The notes under the pieces: model-generated
Databases searched by the model: none
Told to the model about the DNA's origin: nothing
What the model saw: only the letters and a program-made list of their open reading frames with translations
Assembly (NCBI RefSeq): GCF_025148635.1
Contig: NZ_CP102269.1
Location: 3,534,001-3,598,000, forward strand
From: Butyricimonas virosa
Lineage (GTDB): Bacteria > Bacteroidota > Bacteroidia > Bacteroidales > Marinifilaceae
DNA: 64,000 nucleotides
Direction: 5' to 3'
Shown here: in pieces, positions 1-8,576 of the stretch
Layout: the number at the start of each line of letters is the position of its first letter
Position numbering within the stretch: position 1 is the first letter of the stretch
Made by a program: the position numbers and the translations under genes

Positions 1-1737
1 GTATTACTTTCTATCGGGGTACGTCCGGATGTGAAACTGGCACGTGAGGCTGGATTAGAGATTGGGGAGACAGGGGGAATCAAGGTGAACGAGTTTTTAC
101 AGACTTCCCATCCGGATATTTATGCCGTGGGTGATGCAATCGAGTTCCCGAATCCGGTGAGTGGTCATCCGTCTCTGGCGTTTTTAGCGGGACCGGCCAA
201 TAAACAGGGACGTATCTGTGCAGACAACGTGGTGAATGGTAATCATCAAAAATATAGAGGCTCTATTAGTACGGCCATTGCCAAGGTTTTCGACTTGACC
301 GTGGGGGCAACCGGGGTGTCTGCAAAGATGTTGGATCGTTTGCAAATTCCTTATAAAGAGGCTATCGTGCATGGAGCATCTCATGCCGGGTATTATCCGG
401 GTGCGATTATGATGGATATAAAGATTAATTTCTCGCCGGAAGATGGAAAGTTGCTGGGAGCACAAGCCGTGGGTATTGATGGGGTGGATAAACGATTGGA
501 GATGATGTCAGCCGTAATTCGGAATGGTGGGACTATTTATGATCTGATGGAATTGGAACAAGCCTATGCGCCACCTTACTCGTCGGCGAAAGACCCGGTG
601 AATATGGCCGGATTCGTGGCGGATAATATGCTGAGTGGAAAAGTGAAGATGATTAGTTGGCGAGAATTGAAAGATATGGACCGATCCAAAGTAATGTTGG
701 TGGACGTACGTACGGCGGAGGAATTTGCCATGGGAAGTATCGAGGGAGCCGTGAATATTTCTTTGGATGGTTCACGGGGAGAATACCAAAAATTACCGAA
801 AGATCGGACAATCGTGGTGTTCTGTGCAATCGGGTTGCGGGGGTATATTGCAGCCCGGGTATTGATGCAACACGGTTATGATGTGGTGAACCTGAATGGA
901 GGGTATCGGACATATTCAACTGCGATGGCGGAACAATGTAACCCGATAAAATATTCGGAGCCGGAACCTAAAAAGCCGGTGGAACTAAAAGCTCCGGAGA
1001 AAGTAGTGGAGAAGAAATCCTTTGCGATAGATGCTTGTGGCTTACAATGTCCGGGACCCGTGATGAAGTTGAAAGGTGGGATGGAGCAATTGAAGGCTGG
1101 GGAACGTTTGGAGATTAAGGTGACCGACCAGGGATTTTCCCGGGATGTGGCATCGTGGGCAAAGATGACGGGAAACCGGTTGGTGGATGTGAAGGAAGAA
1201 AAAGGTATAATTACGGCTGTGTTGGAGAAAGGGGCAGGAGTTTGTCCCGTGGTGAAGGAAGGAGCGGGGAACAACAAGACGCTGATCGTGTTCAGCGATG
1301 ATCTGGATAAGGCCTTGGCGTCGTTTGTTATTGCGAATGGGGCGGCATCGACGGGACGGAAGGTAACGATGTTTTTCACCTTCTGGGGGTTGAATGTGAT
1401 CCGGAAAGAGCGTGCCGATGCAGTGAAGAAAGACACGATGGGCAAGATGTTCGGAATGATGATGCCTGCCGGAAGTCGTAAGTTGTCTTTGTCGAAGATG
1501 AATATGATGGGGATGGGAACCCGGATGATGCGAAAGGTGATGCGTAATAAGCAGATCGATTCGCTGGAGAGTTTGATTGAACAGGCCCGGAACAATGGGG
1601 TTGAGTTTATAGCCTGCCAGATGTCCATGGATGTGATGGGAATTGCGAAAGAGGAGTTGATTGACGGGGTAAATGTTGGTGGTGTGGCGACTTACTTGGA
1701 GCGGGCGGAGAATGCAAACGTGAATCTGTTTGTTTGA
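1..1737 (+). CDS. CoA-disulfide reductase-like FAD oxidoreductase fused to rhodanese, TusA and DsrE-like domains (5' partial)
   Basis: The frame is open from base 1, so the start lies outside the window; 578 residues are visible. The first part is the C-terminal half of a pyridine-nucleotide-disulfide oxidoreductase, with the IYAVGDA FAD motif at about residues 51-57 and its dimerisation domain. Next comes a rhodanese domain (about 215-315) whose active-site cysteine lies in CAIGLRG. Then follows a TusA-like sulfur carrier (about 345-420) with CGLQCPGP, and a DsrE/DsrF-like domain to the end. Proteins of this architecture are known as CoA-disulfide or persulfide reductases that move sulfane sulfur. 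Acting as a cytosolic sulfur relay is inference. It ends about 150 bp before a convergent lipoprotein gene. Confidence 0.9.
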   Translation, partial: VLLSIGVRPDVKLAREAGLEIGETGGIKVNEFLQTSHPDIYAVGDAIEFPNPVSGHPSLAFLAGPANKQGRICADNVVNGNHQKYRGSISTAIAKVFDLTVGATGVSAKMLDRLQIPYKEAIVHGASHAGYYPGAIMMDIKINFSPEDGKLLGAQAVGIDGVDKRLEMMSAVIRNGGTIYDLMELEQAYAPPYSSAKDPVNMAGFVADNMLSGKVKMISWRELKDMDRSKVMLVDVRTAEEFAMGSIEGAVNISLDGSRGEYQKLPKDRTIVVFCAIGLRGYIAARVLMQHGYDVVNLNGGYRTYSTAMAEQCNPIKYSEPEPKKPVELKAPEKVVEKKSFAIDACGLQCPGPVMKLKGGMEQLKAGERLEIKVTDQGFSRDVASWAKMTGNRLVDVKEEKGIITAVLEKGAGVCPVVKEGAGNNKTLIVFSDDLDKALASFVIANGAASTGRKVTMFFTFWGLNVIRKERADAVKKDTMGKMFGMMMPAGSRKLSLSKMNMMGMGTRMMRKVMRNKQIDSLESLIEQARNNGVEFIACQMSMDVMGIAKEELIDGVNVGGVATYLERAENANVNLFV

Positions 1738-1755
1738 TTGAAGGTTTTTCAAACA

Positions 1756-1845
1756 ACTACCCCCACTAACTCCCCCTTGCACAGGGGGGGAAACGCTTGG
1801 TAATCAGCTCTCCCCCTGTGTAAGGGGGAGTTGGAGGGGGTAGTC
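1756..1845. repeat. C/G-rich imperfect palindrome between convergent genes
   Basis: The left arm (1757-1790) and right arm (1812-1844) are near-perfect reverse complements built on CTCCCCCTTnCACAGGGGG, with a central loop of about 20 bp. It lies between two convergent genes and could end transcription in both directions. A related palindrome occurs at 61226-61287. Confidence 0.75.
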
Positions 1846-1891
1846 TGTTAAAAATAGACTTTGGGGACACCCCCCTTTATTTATACTTAAT

Positions 1892-2428
1892 CTACCATAC
1901 CCTGCCGGATTTACGCCACCCTTTTTTATAGTAATTTTCGCTTAGGTGGTTGACCATGACACCTTTTGATGTGCTGGCATGAGCGAAGTAACCGTTTTTG
2001 AGGTAGATACCCATGTGGTTGAGGGTTCTTTTCTTCCGCTTGGAGAAGTTGAAAAAGACAAGATCACCCGGTTTCAAACGGCGTTTCCCGATGCGCTGGC
2101 AGTCTTTATTATAGATATTAACAACCGTGCGTTGTAGGGATTTATGGTAAACATTTTTATACACGGCTCCCACGAAACCCGAACAATCGGCCCCTGTGCG
2201 GGTGGTTCCACCATACCGGTAGGGAGTTCCCAGCCATCGACTGACCTCTTCCAGTAGGGGTAGATCGTCTTTTCGGTTCACCGTGAAACCCAGCTTGCGG
2301 GATAGCTGTGCGGTTTTATTTTTCTGGATGGCGAGTTGTTTGGATGAGGTACAGGACGAAAAAGCGAGGACCAGCAAAAGAATCCCGATATATAGCGTGT
2401 TAAATTTAAATGTTCTATTCATATTCAA
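1892..2428 (-). CDS. NlpC/P60-family cell-wall hydrolase lipoprotein
   Basis: This 178-residue protein starts with a hydrophobic segment and a lipobox ending at Cys26 (AFSSC), so it is probably a lipoprotein. The rest is one NlpC/P60 (peptidase C40) domain: Cys82 in DCSGF, His138 in NHMGIY and His150 in YFAHAS fit the catalytic Cys-His-His triad. Such enzymes cut gamma-D-Glu-DAP bonds in peptidoglycan stem peptides. The family and active site can be read directly; the cleavage specificity is inferred from the family. A second ATG two codons downstream is an alternative start. The gene stands alone. Confidence 0.92.
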   Translation of the reverse strand: MNMNRTFKFNTLYIGILLLVLAFSSCTSSKQLAIQKNKTAQLSRKLGFTVNRKDDLPLLEEVSRWLGTPYRYGGTTRTGADCSGFVGAVYKNVYHKSLQRTVVNIYNKDCQRIGKRRLKPGDLVFFNFSKRKKRTLNHMGIYLKNGYFAHASTSKGVMVNHLSENYYKKGWRKSGRVW

Positions 2429-2568
2429 TTAGTTACCAATAATGTCAACAAAGATAGGGAATTCGGGAGAAGGGTTTGTCTTTTTTTGTTATTTTTGCTT
2501 TTGGATTCGTGTTAAAAAAAGTCCGAAAAACTTGAAACTTGTTATTAGATAAAAACGTAAACCAAGGA

Positions 2569-3162
2569 ATGAATTATTTAGCACATATATTTCTCTCGGG
2601 AGATGATCGGAGAGTTCAGATCGGAAATTTTGTCGGGGATGCTGTTAAGGGACGGGCTTACGAGAATTATCCGTTGGGTTTTCGGGAGGGTATTCTGTTA
2701 CACCGGGAGATTGATGATTATACGGATCATCATCCCGTGGTTCGGGAGGTGGTAGATATGTTGCGAGGTGGTTTCGGGCGTTACTCGGGCGTTTTGACGG
2801 ATATTTATTTTGATCATTTATTAGCAAGGAGTTTTCAGAGTTATTCCGGGCAGTCGTTGAGGTGGTTCGCTTTTGGGTTTTATAGGGCATTAGTTTTGAA
2901 TTATCGTCATTTACCGGAACGGTTTAAGGGGTTCCTTTGGCATTTTATCCTGACGAATCGATTGGTGCGTTATGCGTCCCTTTCTGGAATTAAGCGTTCA
3001 CTGGAAATCATGGTGGAATACAAGAATTTGGGAGTTGACCCGGGGGCGGCCATCGTCTTTTTCGAGAGGAATCAGGATCGGTTACAGGAGTTGTTCGATC
3101 GTTTCCTGCCGGATGTTCAAAAGAAATGTCGTATGATGTTGGAGGCGGATATAAGTTGTTAA
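2569..3162 (+). CDS. AcpH-like protein (acyl-carrier-protein phosphodiesterase family, DUF479)
   Basis: The 197-residue product begins MNYLAHIFLSG and has the His/Asp-rich motifs LHREIDDYTD and IYFDHLLA of the AcpH/DUF479 family. In E. coli, AcpH removes 4'-phosphopantetheine from acyl carrier protein; conserved His and Asp residues are consistent with a metal-dependent HD-like fold. The ATG at 2569 is preferred over an upstream TTG in frame (2539) because homology starts at MNYLAH and AAGGA lies just before it. It is followed 22 bp later by the MscS gene and may share its transcript. In Bacteroidota the true substrate is not established. Confidence 0.85.
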   Translation: MNYLAHIFLSGDDRRVQIGNFVGDAVKGRAYENYPLGFREGILLHREIDDYTDHHPVVREVVDMLRGGFGRYSGVLTDIYFDHLLARSFQSYSGQSLRWFAFGFYRALVLNYRHLPERFKGFLWHFILTNRLVRYASLSGIKRSLEIMVEYKNLGVDPGAAIVFFERNQDRLQELFDRFLPDVQKKCRMMLEADISC

Positions 3163-3184
3163 TTATTAATATAAATTTAGGTGT

Positions 3185-4033
3185 ATGGAAGAATTATTGA
3201 CAAGTCCTTCTAATGTGTCATTAGATGTGTTCTTAACTAAGATGATCGATTTAGGTATATCGGTCGGTTCTAAGATTTTGTTGGCTATCGTGGTGTTCCT
3301 TGTGGGACGCTGGATTGTTCGGCGATTGAACAAGCTGTTGGCGAAGATATTGGAAAAACGTCACGTGGAGGCTTCTTTGTCGACATTCGTGAAGAGTTTG
3401 GTAAATATCACGTTAACATTGTTGTTGATTATCGTGGTGATTGGAGTGCTTGGCATCGAGACTAGTTCATTTATTGCTCTTTTTGCATCTGCCGGTGTTG
3501 CTATTGGTATGGCGTTGAGCGGTACGTTACAAAATTTTGCCGGTGGTGTGATGATTTTGTTGTTCAAGCCGTTTAAGGTTGGAGATACGATCGAGGCTCA
3601 AGGACAGACCGGTACGGTGAGAGAAATTCAGATATTTAATACGATTTTGGCAACTCCCGATAATAAGATTATCATTATCCCGAATGGAGGTTTGTCAACA
3701 GGGTTGATGAAAAACTATTCTAAAGAGGCTACCCGTCGTGTGGACTGGGAGTTTGGAATTGCTTACGGGGATGATTACACGAAGGCGAAGGCTGTGATTG
3801 CCCGTTTGCTGGATGCGGATGGGCGTGTGTTGAAGGACCCGGCTTATTTTATTGCCTTGACTTCTTTGGGGGAGAGTTCAGTGAATATCGTGGTTCGTGC
3901 TTGGGTGAACGCCGGGGATTACTGGGGTGTTTATTTTGATATGAACGAGAAGGTGTACAAGACGTTCGCCGAGGAGAATCTGAATATCCCGTTCCCACAG
4001 TTGGATGTACATTTGCTCGGGAAGACAGAATAG
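3185..4033 (+). CDS. MscS-family small-conductance mechanosensitive channel
   Basis: The 282-residue product fits the short MscS type. Hydrophobic helices lie at about residues 25-45, 65-88 and 95-120. The pore helix is the Gly/Ala-rich segment VAIGMALSGTLQNFAGG, followed by the beta domain with FKPFKVGD and the cytoplasmic cage. It acts in the inner membrane, releasing solutes on hypo-osmotic shock. The start ATG at 3185 gives a full-length N-terminal helix. A strong hairpin terminator follows 50 bp after the stop. Confidence 0.95.
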   Translation: MEELLTSPSNVSLDVFLTKMIDLGISVGSKILLAIVVFLVGRWIVRRLNKLLAKILEKRHVEASLSTFVKSLVNITLTLLLIIVVIGVLGIETSSFIALFASAGVAIGMALSGTLQNFAGGVMILLFKPFKVGDTIEAQGQTGTVREIQIFNTILATPDNKIIIIPNGGLSTGLMKNYSKEATRRVDWEFGIAYGDDYTKAKAVIARLLDADGRVLKDPAYFIALTSLGESSVNIVVRAWVNAGDYWGVYFDMNEKVYKTFAEENLNIPFPQLDVHLLGKTE

Positions 4034-4084
4034 GATTCTGTCGTTACAAGTTAACGGGTTATAGGTTACAAATTATTTAAATAG

Positions 4085-4120
4085 AAGTGGTAGCTATTGA
4101 AAGATAGTTACCACTTTTTT
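4085..4120 (+). terminator. Rho-independent terminator after the mscS-type gene
   Basis: The stem AAGTGGTAGCTAT pairs with ATAGTTACCACTT (one G-U pair) around a short GAAAG-containing loop and is followed by a run of T. It closes the AcpH-like/MscS unit. Confidence 0.85.
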
Positions 4121-4235
4121 GTATTGTTCGAGAACTTTGATTCTTTATAGAAAAAGAGTTAGCTTTGCGGGGTTGGGAAGGAGGGGGAAAGGAACTTGTA
4201 ACTCGCCGGAGGCGAACACTAAAATTGAAATTGTT

Positions 4236-5867
4236 ATGTTACTTCTTTGGTTGGATTTGAATTCTTCGTATGCTCATTCTTCATTGGCTCTTCCGGCTAT
4301 TCATGCCCAAGTGGAAGGAAAGGAGGGGAATGTGGAATGGAGAAAGGTTTCAGCGACGATCAATTCAAATGTGGGGAGTGTGGTGGCCGAGATCGTGGCG
4401 GCCCGGCCTGATGTGGTGGCGGCCACGGCATGGTTGTTCACGCATGAGGTGTTGTTGAAGATCACGGCTCGGGTGAAGGCGTTGTTACCGGAATGTACCA
4501 TTATATTCGGGGGACCGGAGATGCTGGGGGATAATGAGGAATATTTGCGTCGGAATCGGCACGTGGCTTGCGTGTTTCGAGGAGAGGGTGAGCTGGGATT
4601 TCATGAGTGGCTGGGGGTGTACGATTGTCCTTCCCAGTGGAATGAGGTTGTGGGGCTGTGTTGGTTGGATGCGGAGGGTGTGTATCATGATGGGGGATTG
4701 GCGAGGGTGATGGAGTTCGATCAATTGATGATTCCGGAACACAGTCGTTTTTTCGATTGGACAAAGCCATTCGTGCAGTTGGAAACGACAAGGGGATGTT
4801 TTAATACCTGTGCTTTTTGCGTGAGTGGAGCGGAGAAACCCGTGCGGGTGTTGTCCGTGGAGCGTATTCGGGAACGCCTGACTGTTATTCGGGATCATGG
4901 TATTCGGGATATTCGGTTGTTGGATCGTACTTTTAACGGATCTTCCCGGAGGGCGATCAGTTTGCTGGAGTTATTCAGAGAGTTTGCTCCGGGGATGCGT
5001 TTTCATTTGGAGATTCATCCGGCGTTGCTTTCCGATGAGGTGAAGGAGTTGTTGCGGGAGTTGCCTGCCGGGTTGTTGCATCTGGAGGCAGGAATTCAGA
5101 GTTTACGGGAGAATGTGTTACAGGCTTGTCGGCGAATCGGTGATTTGCAGGCGGCTTTGGATGGGCTGCGTTATTTGGCGTCATTACCTAATTTGGTGGT
5201 ACACGCAGATTTGATCGCCGGGTTACCATTGTATTCTTTGGAACAGATGATCGAGGATGTGCGAGTACTGGCCGGTTTCGGAACGGGAGAGATCCAGTTG
5301 GAGTTGTTGAAATTATTACCCGGAACAGCGATGCGTGCAGAGGCAGAGGCTTTGGGAATTGTCTATTCCCCGGACGTGCCGTACGAAGTGTTGCAGACGA
5401 AAGCGATGTCGGTGGAGGATTTGCGTCAAGCCCGGTTGTTGTCTCGTTTGATTGATGGTTTTTATAATGCTTTGGCATGGCAGGAGGTGACTCGTGAGTT
5501 GATCGGGCATGATGAATGTTTTCTGTCAGATTTTTTACGCTGGATGGAGGAACGGGAATTGTTGGAGCAACCGCTTAGTTTGGAACGACGGGGAGCGTTG
5601 TTGTACGAGTTTTGCGAGGAACGGTACCCGATGTTTCTGACTGATATTTCTGTAGCTTGGGTTGTTGCGGGGATTCCTTTTGCTAAGGAACCGAGTAAGC
5701 GACTGAAACCGTGGAGTAAAGAGGTTCCGAGGGATGTGGAGAACGTGATGGGGGAATACGAGAATGTGATGCGGGTGTATCATTTACCGGGGGAAAAGGA
5801 GGAATTCTGGTTTGGTTTCGATCGGGGAAAGTCAGCATCAAGACCATTGTATGTGGGAAAAAAATAA
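4236..5867 (+). CDS. B12-binding radical SAM protein (DUF4080-type)
   Basis: The 543-residue protein has an N-terminal cobalamin-binding-like Rossmann domain (about 1-150; FGGPEM at about 91-96) followed by a radical SAM core. Cys188, Cys192 and Cys195 form the CxxxCxxC iron-sulfur motif (TRGCFNTCAFC). The C-terminal third resembles DUF4080. The protein lacks the DxHxxG signature typical of true B12 ligation, so cobalamin use is uncertain. The reaction and substrate are unknown. The start at 4236 is chosen because the upstream in-frame extension (from 4119) would overlap the preceding terminator and does not look like protein. The convergent pabA follows 8 bp after the stop. Confidence 0.88.
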   Translation: MLLLWLDLNSSYAHSSLALPAIHAQVEGKEGNVEWRKVSATINSNVGSVVAEIVAARPDVVAATAWLFTHEVLLKITARVKALLPECTIIFGGPEMLGDNEEYLRRNRHVACVFRGEGELGFHEWLGVYDCPSQWNEVVGLCWLDAEGVYHDGGLARVMEFDQLMIPEHSRFFDWTKPFVQLETTRGCFNTCAFCVSGAEKPVRVLSVERIRERLTVIRDHGIRDIRLLDRTFNGSSRRAISLLELFREFAPGMRFHLEIHPALLSDEVKELLRELPAGLLHLEAGIQSLRENVLQACRRIGDLQAALDGLRYLASLPNLVVHADLIAGLPLYSLEQMIEDVRVLAGFGTGEIQLELLKLLPGTAMRAEAEALGIVYSPDVPYEVLQTKAMSVEDLRQARLLSRLIDGFYNALAWQEVTRELIGHDECFLSDFLRWMEERELLEQPLSLERRGALLYEFCEERYPMFLTDISVAWVVAGIPFAKEPSKRLKPWSKEVPRDVENVMGEYENVMRVYHLPGEKEEFWFGFDRGKSASRPLYVGKK

Positions 5868-5875
5868 TTACATTT

Positions 5876-6463
5876 TTAATTATTTACCCAGTTGTTAATC
5901 ATTTTGCGGCCCTGGCGGGTGATGATGGATTCGGGGTGATATTGGACACCTCGGATGGGGAGAGTTGTGTGGTAGAAGGACATGATGTGACCTTCTTCGT
6001 CGAGGGCGCTGATACGGAGGCATGGGGGGAGCGTGTGAGGGTTCACTATCCATGAATGGTAACGTCCTACTTGCACGGGATAGGTGAGGTCATGGTAGAG
6101 AATGTCAGTGGGGTCGACGATTGTGAGGGGACTTTCGTGGCCGTGCTTGGGATGAGGCAGTTGTTGTAAGCTGGCACCGAAGGATTCGGCGATGGCTTGG
6201 TGGCCGAGGCATACACCGAGGATGTCGTGAGTGGTTTTACAATGCTCGATGAGTGTGAGAAGCTCTCCGGCTTCGGCTGGAATTCCCGGTCCGGGGGATA
6301 ACAGGATCTTGTCGTAGTTGCCGAGCGAGGAAAAGTCGATTTGGTCGTTATATACGATGTCGAATTGGCAGTGTTCGTTTTCCCGGAGGATTTGGACGAG
6401 GTTATAGACGAACGAGTCATGATTATCAATGACAAGTATATTTTTTATTTTTGAATTCTCCAT
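5876..6463 (-). CDS. pabA: Glutamine amidotransferase subunit of aminodeoxychorismate (or anthranilate) synthase
   Basis: This 195-residue class I glutamine amidotransferase has the triad Cys85 (GVCLGHQA), His176 and Glu178 (YHPES), and the LLSPGPG oxyanion motif. It supplies ammonia from glutamine to a chorismate-using partner. PabA and TrpG cannot be separated by sequence alone. The nearby pabB and pabC and the absence of trp genes favour a folate role, perhaps as a dual-use subunit. The gene lies on the opposite strand from pabB/pabC, divergent from the MFS gene, with about 110 bp between their starts. Confidence 0.9.
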   Translation of the reverse strand: MENSKIKNILVIDNHDSFVYNLVQILRENEHCQFDIVYNDQIDFSSLGNYDKILLSPGPGIPAEAGELLTLIEHCKTTHDILGVCLGHQAIAESFGASLQQLPHPKHGHESPLTIVDPTDILYHDLTYPVQVGRYHSWIVNPHTLPPCLRISALDEEGHIMSFYHTTLPIRGVQYHPESIITRQGRKMINNWVNN

Positions 6464-6573
6464 GCCGTGGTTTTCTTTGTGAGGTTGATGACCTGTTTTC
6501 TCCCGCGAAAGTAGGAATTCGGGGGAAAATAAACTACTTTTGGCTGTTGTGTTTTATCATATAAGTTGTGATT

Positions 6574-7800
6574 ATGGCGAAGAGAAAGAATTGGTTTTCC
6601 CTGTTTTTCACGAATTATCTGGGAGTTTTGAATGATAATTTCCTGAAGACACTGGCGTGTTTTATTTGCATTGCTTGGGTGGGGAAGGAGAACGAGTCGA
6701 TGGTGGTGACGCTGGCATCGGCAGCATTGGTGATACCGTATTTGCTGTTTTCCCCGTTGGCGGGACGATTGGCGAAGATATATAAAAAGCGAAAAATTGT
6801 TGTTTGGGCGAAGTTTGCCGAGATGCTGATCATGGTTGTGGCTGCGGCAGGATTCTTGATGCATTCGACCGTGTTGGTGTTGTCATCTATTTTGTTGATG
6901 GGGCTGCAGAGTGCGTTATTTTCTCCCTCGAAGTACGGGTTGATTCGTGATATCGGGGGAGAGGAAGGAATTTCCTATGGTTCGGGGGCTATGGAGATGT
7001 TCGCTTTCGTGGGTATCCTGACAGGGACGTTGATGGCGGCCTTTTTGTCGGAGAGTGTGACGATCCCGGTGCTGTGCGTGATCCTGTTCGGGGTGGCGTT
7101 GTTGGGTTGGTTGTCTAGTTTGACAATTCGGGCAAATGAGAGTGAACCGATGAAGGAGAGTCACGAGACATTAAATCCTGTGAAGTTCGTGAAGGACATG
7201 TTTGTGCGGGCGTTAGCGTTCAAAGGATTGAATTGGGTGGTTGTGGGACTGGCTACATTTTGGTTTATCGGTTCGATGATCCAGATGGTGCTTATCGTAT
7301 ATTGTCGTTCTGATTTGGGAATGAGCGATTCGAAGACGGGTATCGTGATGTCATTAGCAGCCGTGGGGATTGGGGCCGGATGTTATCTTGCCGGGGTGCT
7401 ATCTCGTCGGGATGTGGAGTTGGGATTGGTACCTTATGGTGGAATTACGACGGGGGTGACCTTGTTGGCAATATTCCTTTTTGACGCTCATGGGGTAACG
7501 TTCGCTATTCTCGTATTTTTGGCAGCCTTCTTCAGCGGAATGTTTAAGGTTCCGTTGGATGCTTGGATTCAGGCGAACGTGAAGGGGCGAGAATTAGGAG
7601 ATATGCTGGCTTATTCGAATTTGATCACTTTTTTGTTTATGTTGATGGCATCGGGGTGTTTTGGGGGGATGACGATGCTTTTTGATACAAAATATGTGTT
7701 TATTTTTCTTGCCGTATTGACGTTTACGATCACGGTTGTTTTGTTTTTGTGTGTGGAGGAAGTGAGGATGAGGTTTAAGAAGTTTAGATTAAAGAATTAG
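6574..7800 (+). CDS. MFS transporter, LplT-like
   Basis: The 408-residue protein is hydrophobic throughout, with about 12 predicted membrane spans and an MFS-type RLAKIYKKRK loop after helix 2. The N-terminus (NYLGVLNDNFLKTL) and length resemble LplT, the lysophospholipid flippase. Two bases separate its stop from a PlsC-type acyltransferase. In E. coli, LplT is encoded next to the acyltransferase Aas, so a role in moving and re-acylating lysophospholipid is plausible but inferred. The ATG at 6574 is preferred over a GTG two codons upstream. It is the first gene of a likely MFS-plsC-pabB-pabC operon. Confidence 0.88.
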   Translation: MAKRKNWFSLFFTNYLGVLNDNFLKTLACFICIAWVGKENESMVVTLASAALVIPYLLFSPLAGRLAKIYKKRKIVVWAKFAEMLIMVVAAAGFLMHSTVLVLSSILLMGLQSALFSPSKYGLIRDIGGEEGISYGSGAMEMFAFVGILTGTLMAAFLSESVTIPVLCVILFGVALLGWLSSLTIRANESEPMKESHETLNPVKFVKDMFVRALAFKGLNWVVVGLATFWFIGSMIQMVLIVYCRSDLGMSDSKTGIVMSLAAVGIGAGCYLAGVLSRRDVELGLVPYGGITTGVTLLAIFLFDAHGVTFAILVFLAAFFSGMFKVPLDAWIQANVKGRELGDMLAYSNLITFLFMLMASGCFGGMTMLFDTKYVFIFLAVLTFTITVVLFLCVEEVRMRFKKFRLKN

Positions 7801-7802
7801 AT

Positions 7803-8576
7803 ATGGGTTATAAGAAGGTATTGGCGGCCTTTTACCGGGGTGTTCTGAGTTCCCGTTACCGGGTGCGCCTTGAAGGGACGGGGATATTGGCCGATAGGCG
7901 GGCGACTTTGTTTTTGCCTAATCATCAAGCATCGGTAGATCCGCAAATCGTTTGTTCCCAGTTGTTGCGTTACGTGGATGTGTCCCCGTTGGTAACAGAG
8001 GGGTATTTTAAAATTCCGGTGGTTGCGCAAGTGTTGCATTTGATGAATGCGGTGCGGGTGCCGGATTTGGAGAAGAGTCGTCGGGAGGTGAATATCGTGG
8101 CGGGGTTGAACCGGGTGGTGGTGGACGCTTTGGCATCGGGGCATAACGTGTTACTTTATCCGGCTGGACAGTTGACGAATAGCGGGTTGGAGCATGTGGG
8201 TAATAAGCAGGGAGCTTGGCAGGTGTGTAATCAGTTGCCGGGAGATGCTCGTGTCGTGGGTATGCGTATCCGGGGATTGTGGGGGAGTATGTGGTCAAGG
8301 GCTAGGACGGGACGTTCACCAAATTTTGCATGGACTTATTTGAAAGGAATTTTTTACGTTCTGGCAAACTTGTTATTTTTCGTGCCTAAACGTGATGTAA
8401 CAATTATTTTTGAAGATATTACGGACGGTACGGTGCATTATGCTGCGGAGGGGCGCCAGCCGTTTAATCGTTTTTTGGAGAGTTTTTATAATGCTCCGGG
8501 TGAGGAGCAACCTTTATTTTTGAAACATTTCTTTTACGTGAGGGGACGACAACACGGTTCGTCATCGGAATTATGA
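7803..8576 (+). CDS. 1-acyl-sn-glycerol-3-phosphate acyltransferase-like protein (PlsC family)
   Basis: The 257-residue protein has the HX4D catalytic motif of glycerolipid acyltransferases, with His41 and Asp46 in NHQASVD. The second conserved block, usually FPEGTRS, reads YPAGQLT here, so the substrate-binding Glu is replaced. It probably acylates a lysophospholipid or lysophosphatidate at the inner membrane, but the altered block leaves the acceptor open. It starts two bases after the MFS transporter, and its stop overlaps the pabB start (ATGA), indicating translational coupling. Confidence 0.88.
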   Translation: MGYKKVLAAFYRGVLSSRYRVRLEGTGILADRRATLFLPNHQASVDPQIVCSQLLRYVDVSPLVTEGYFKIPVVAQVLHLMNAVRVPDLEKSRREVNIVAGLNRVVVDALASGHNVLLYPAGQLTNSGLEHVGNKQGAWQVCNQLPGDARVVGMRIRGLWGSMWSRARTGRSPNFAWTYLKGIFYVLANLLFFVPKRDVTIIFEDITDGTVHYAAEGRQPFNRFLESFYNAPGEEQPLFLKHFFYVRGRQHGSSSEL

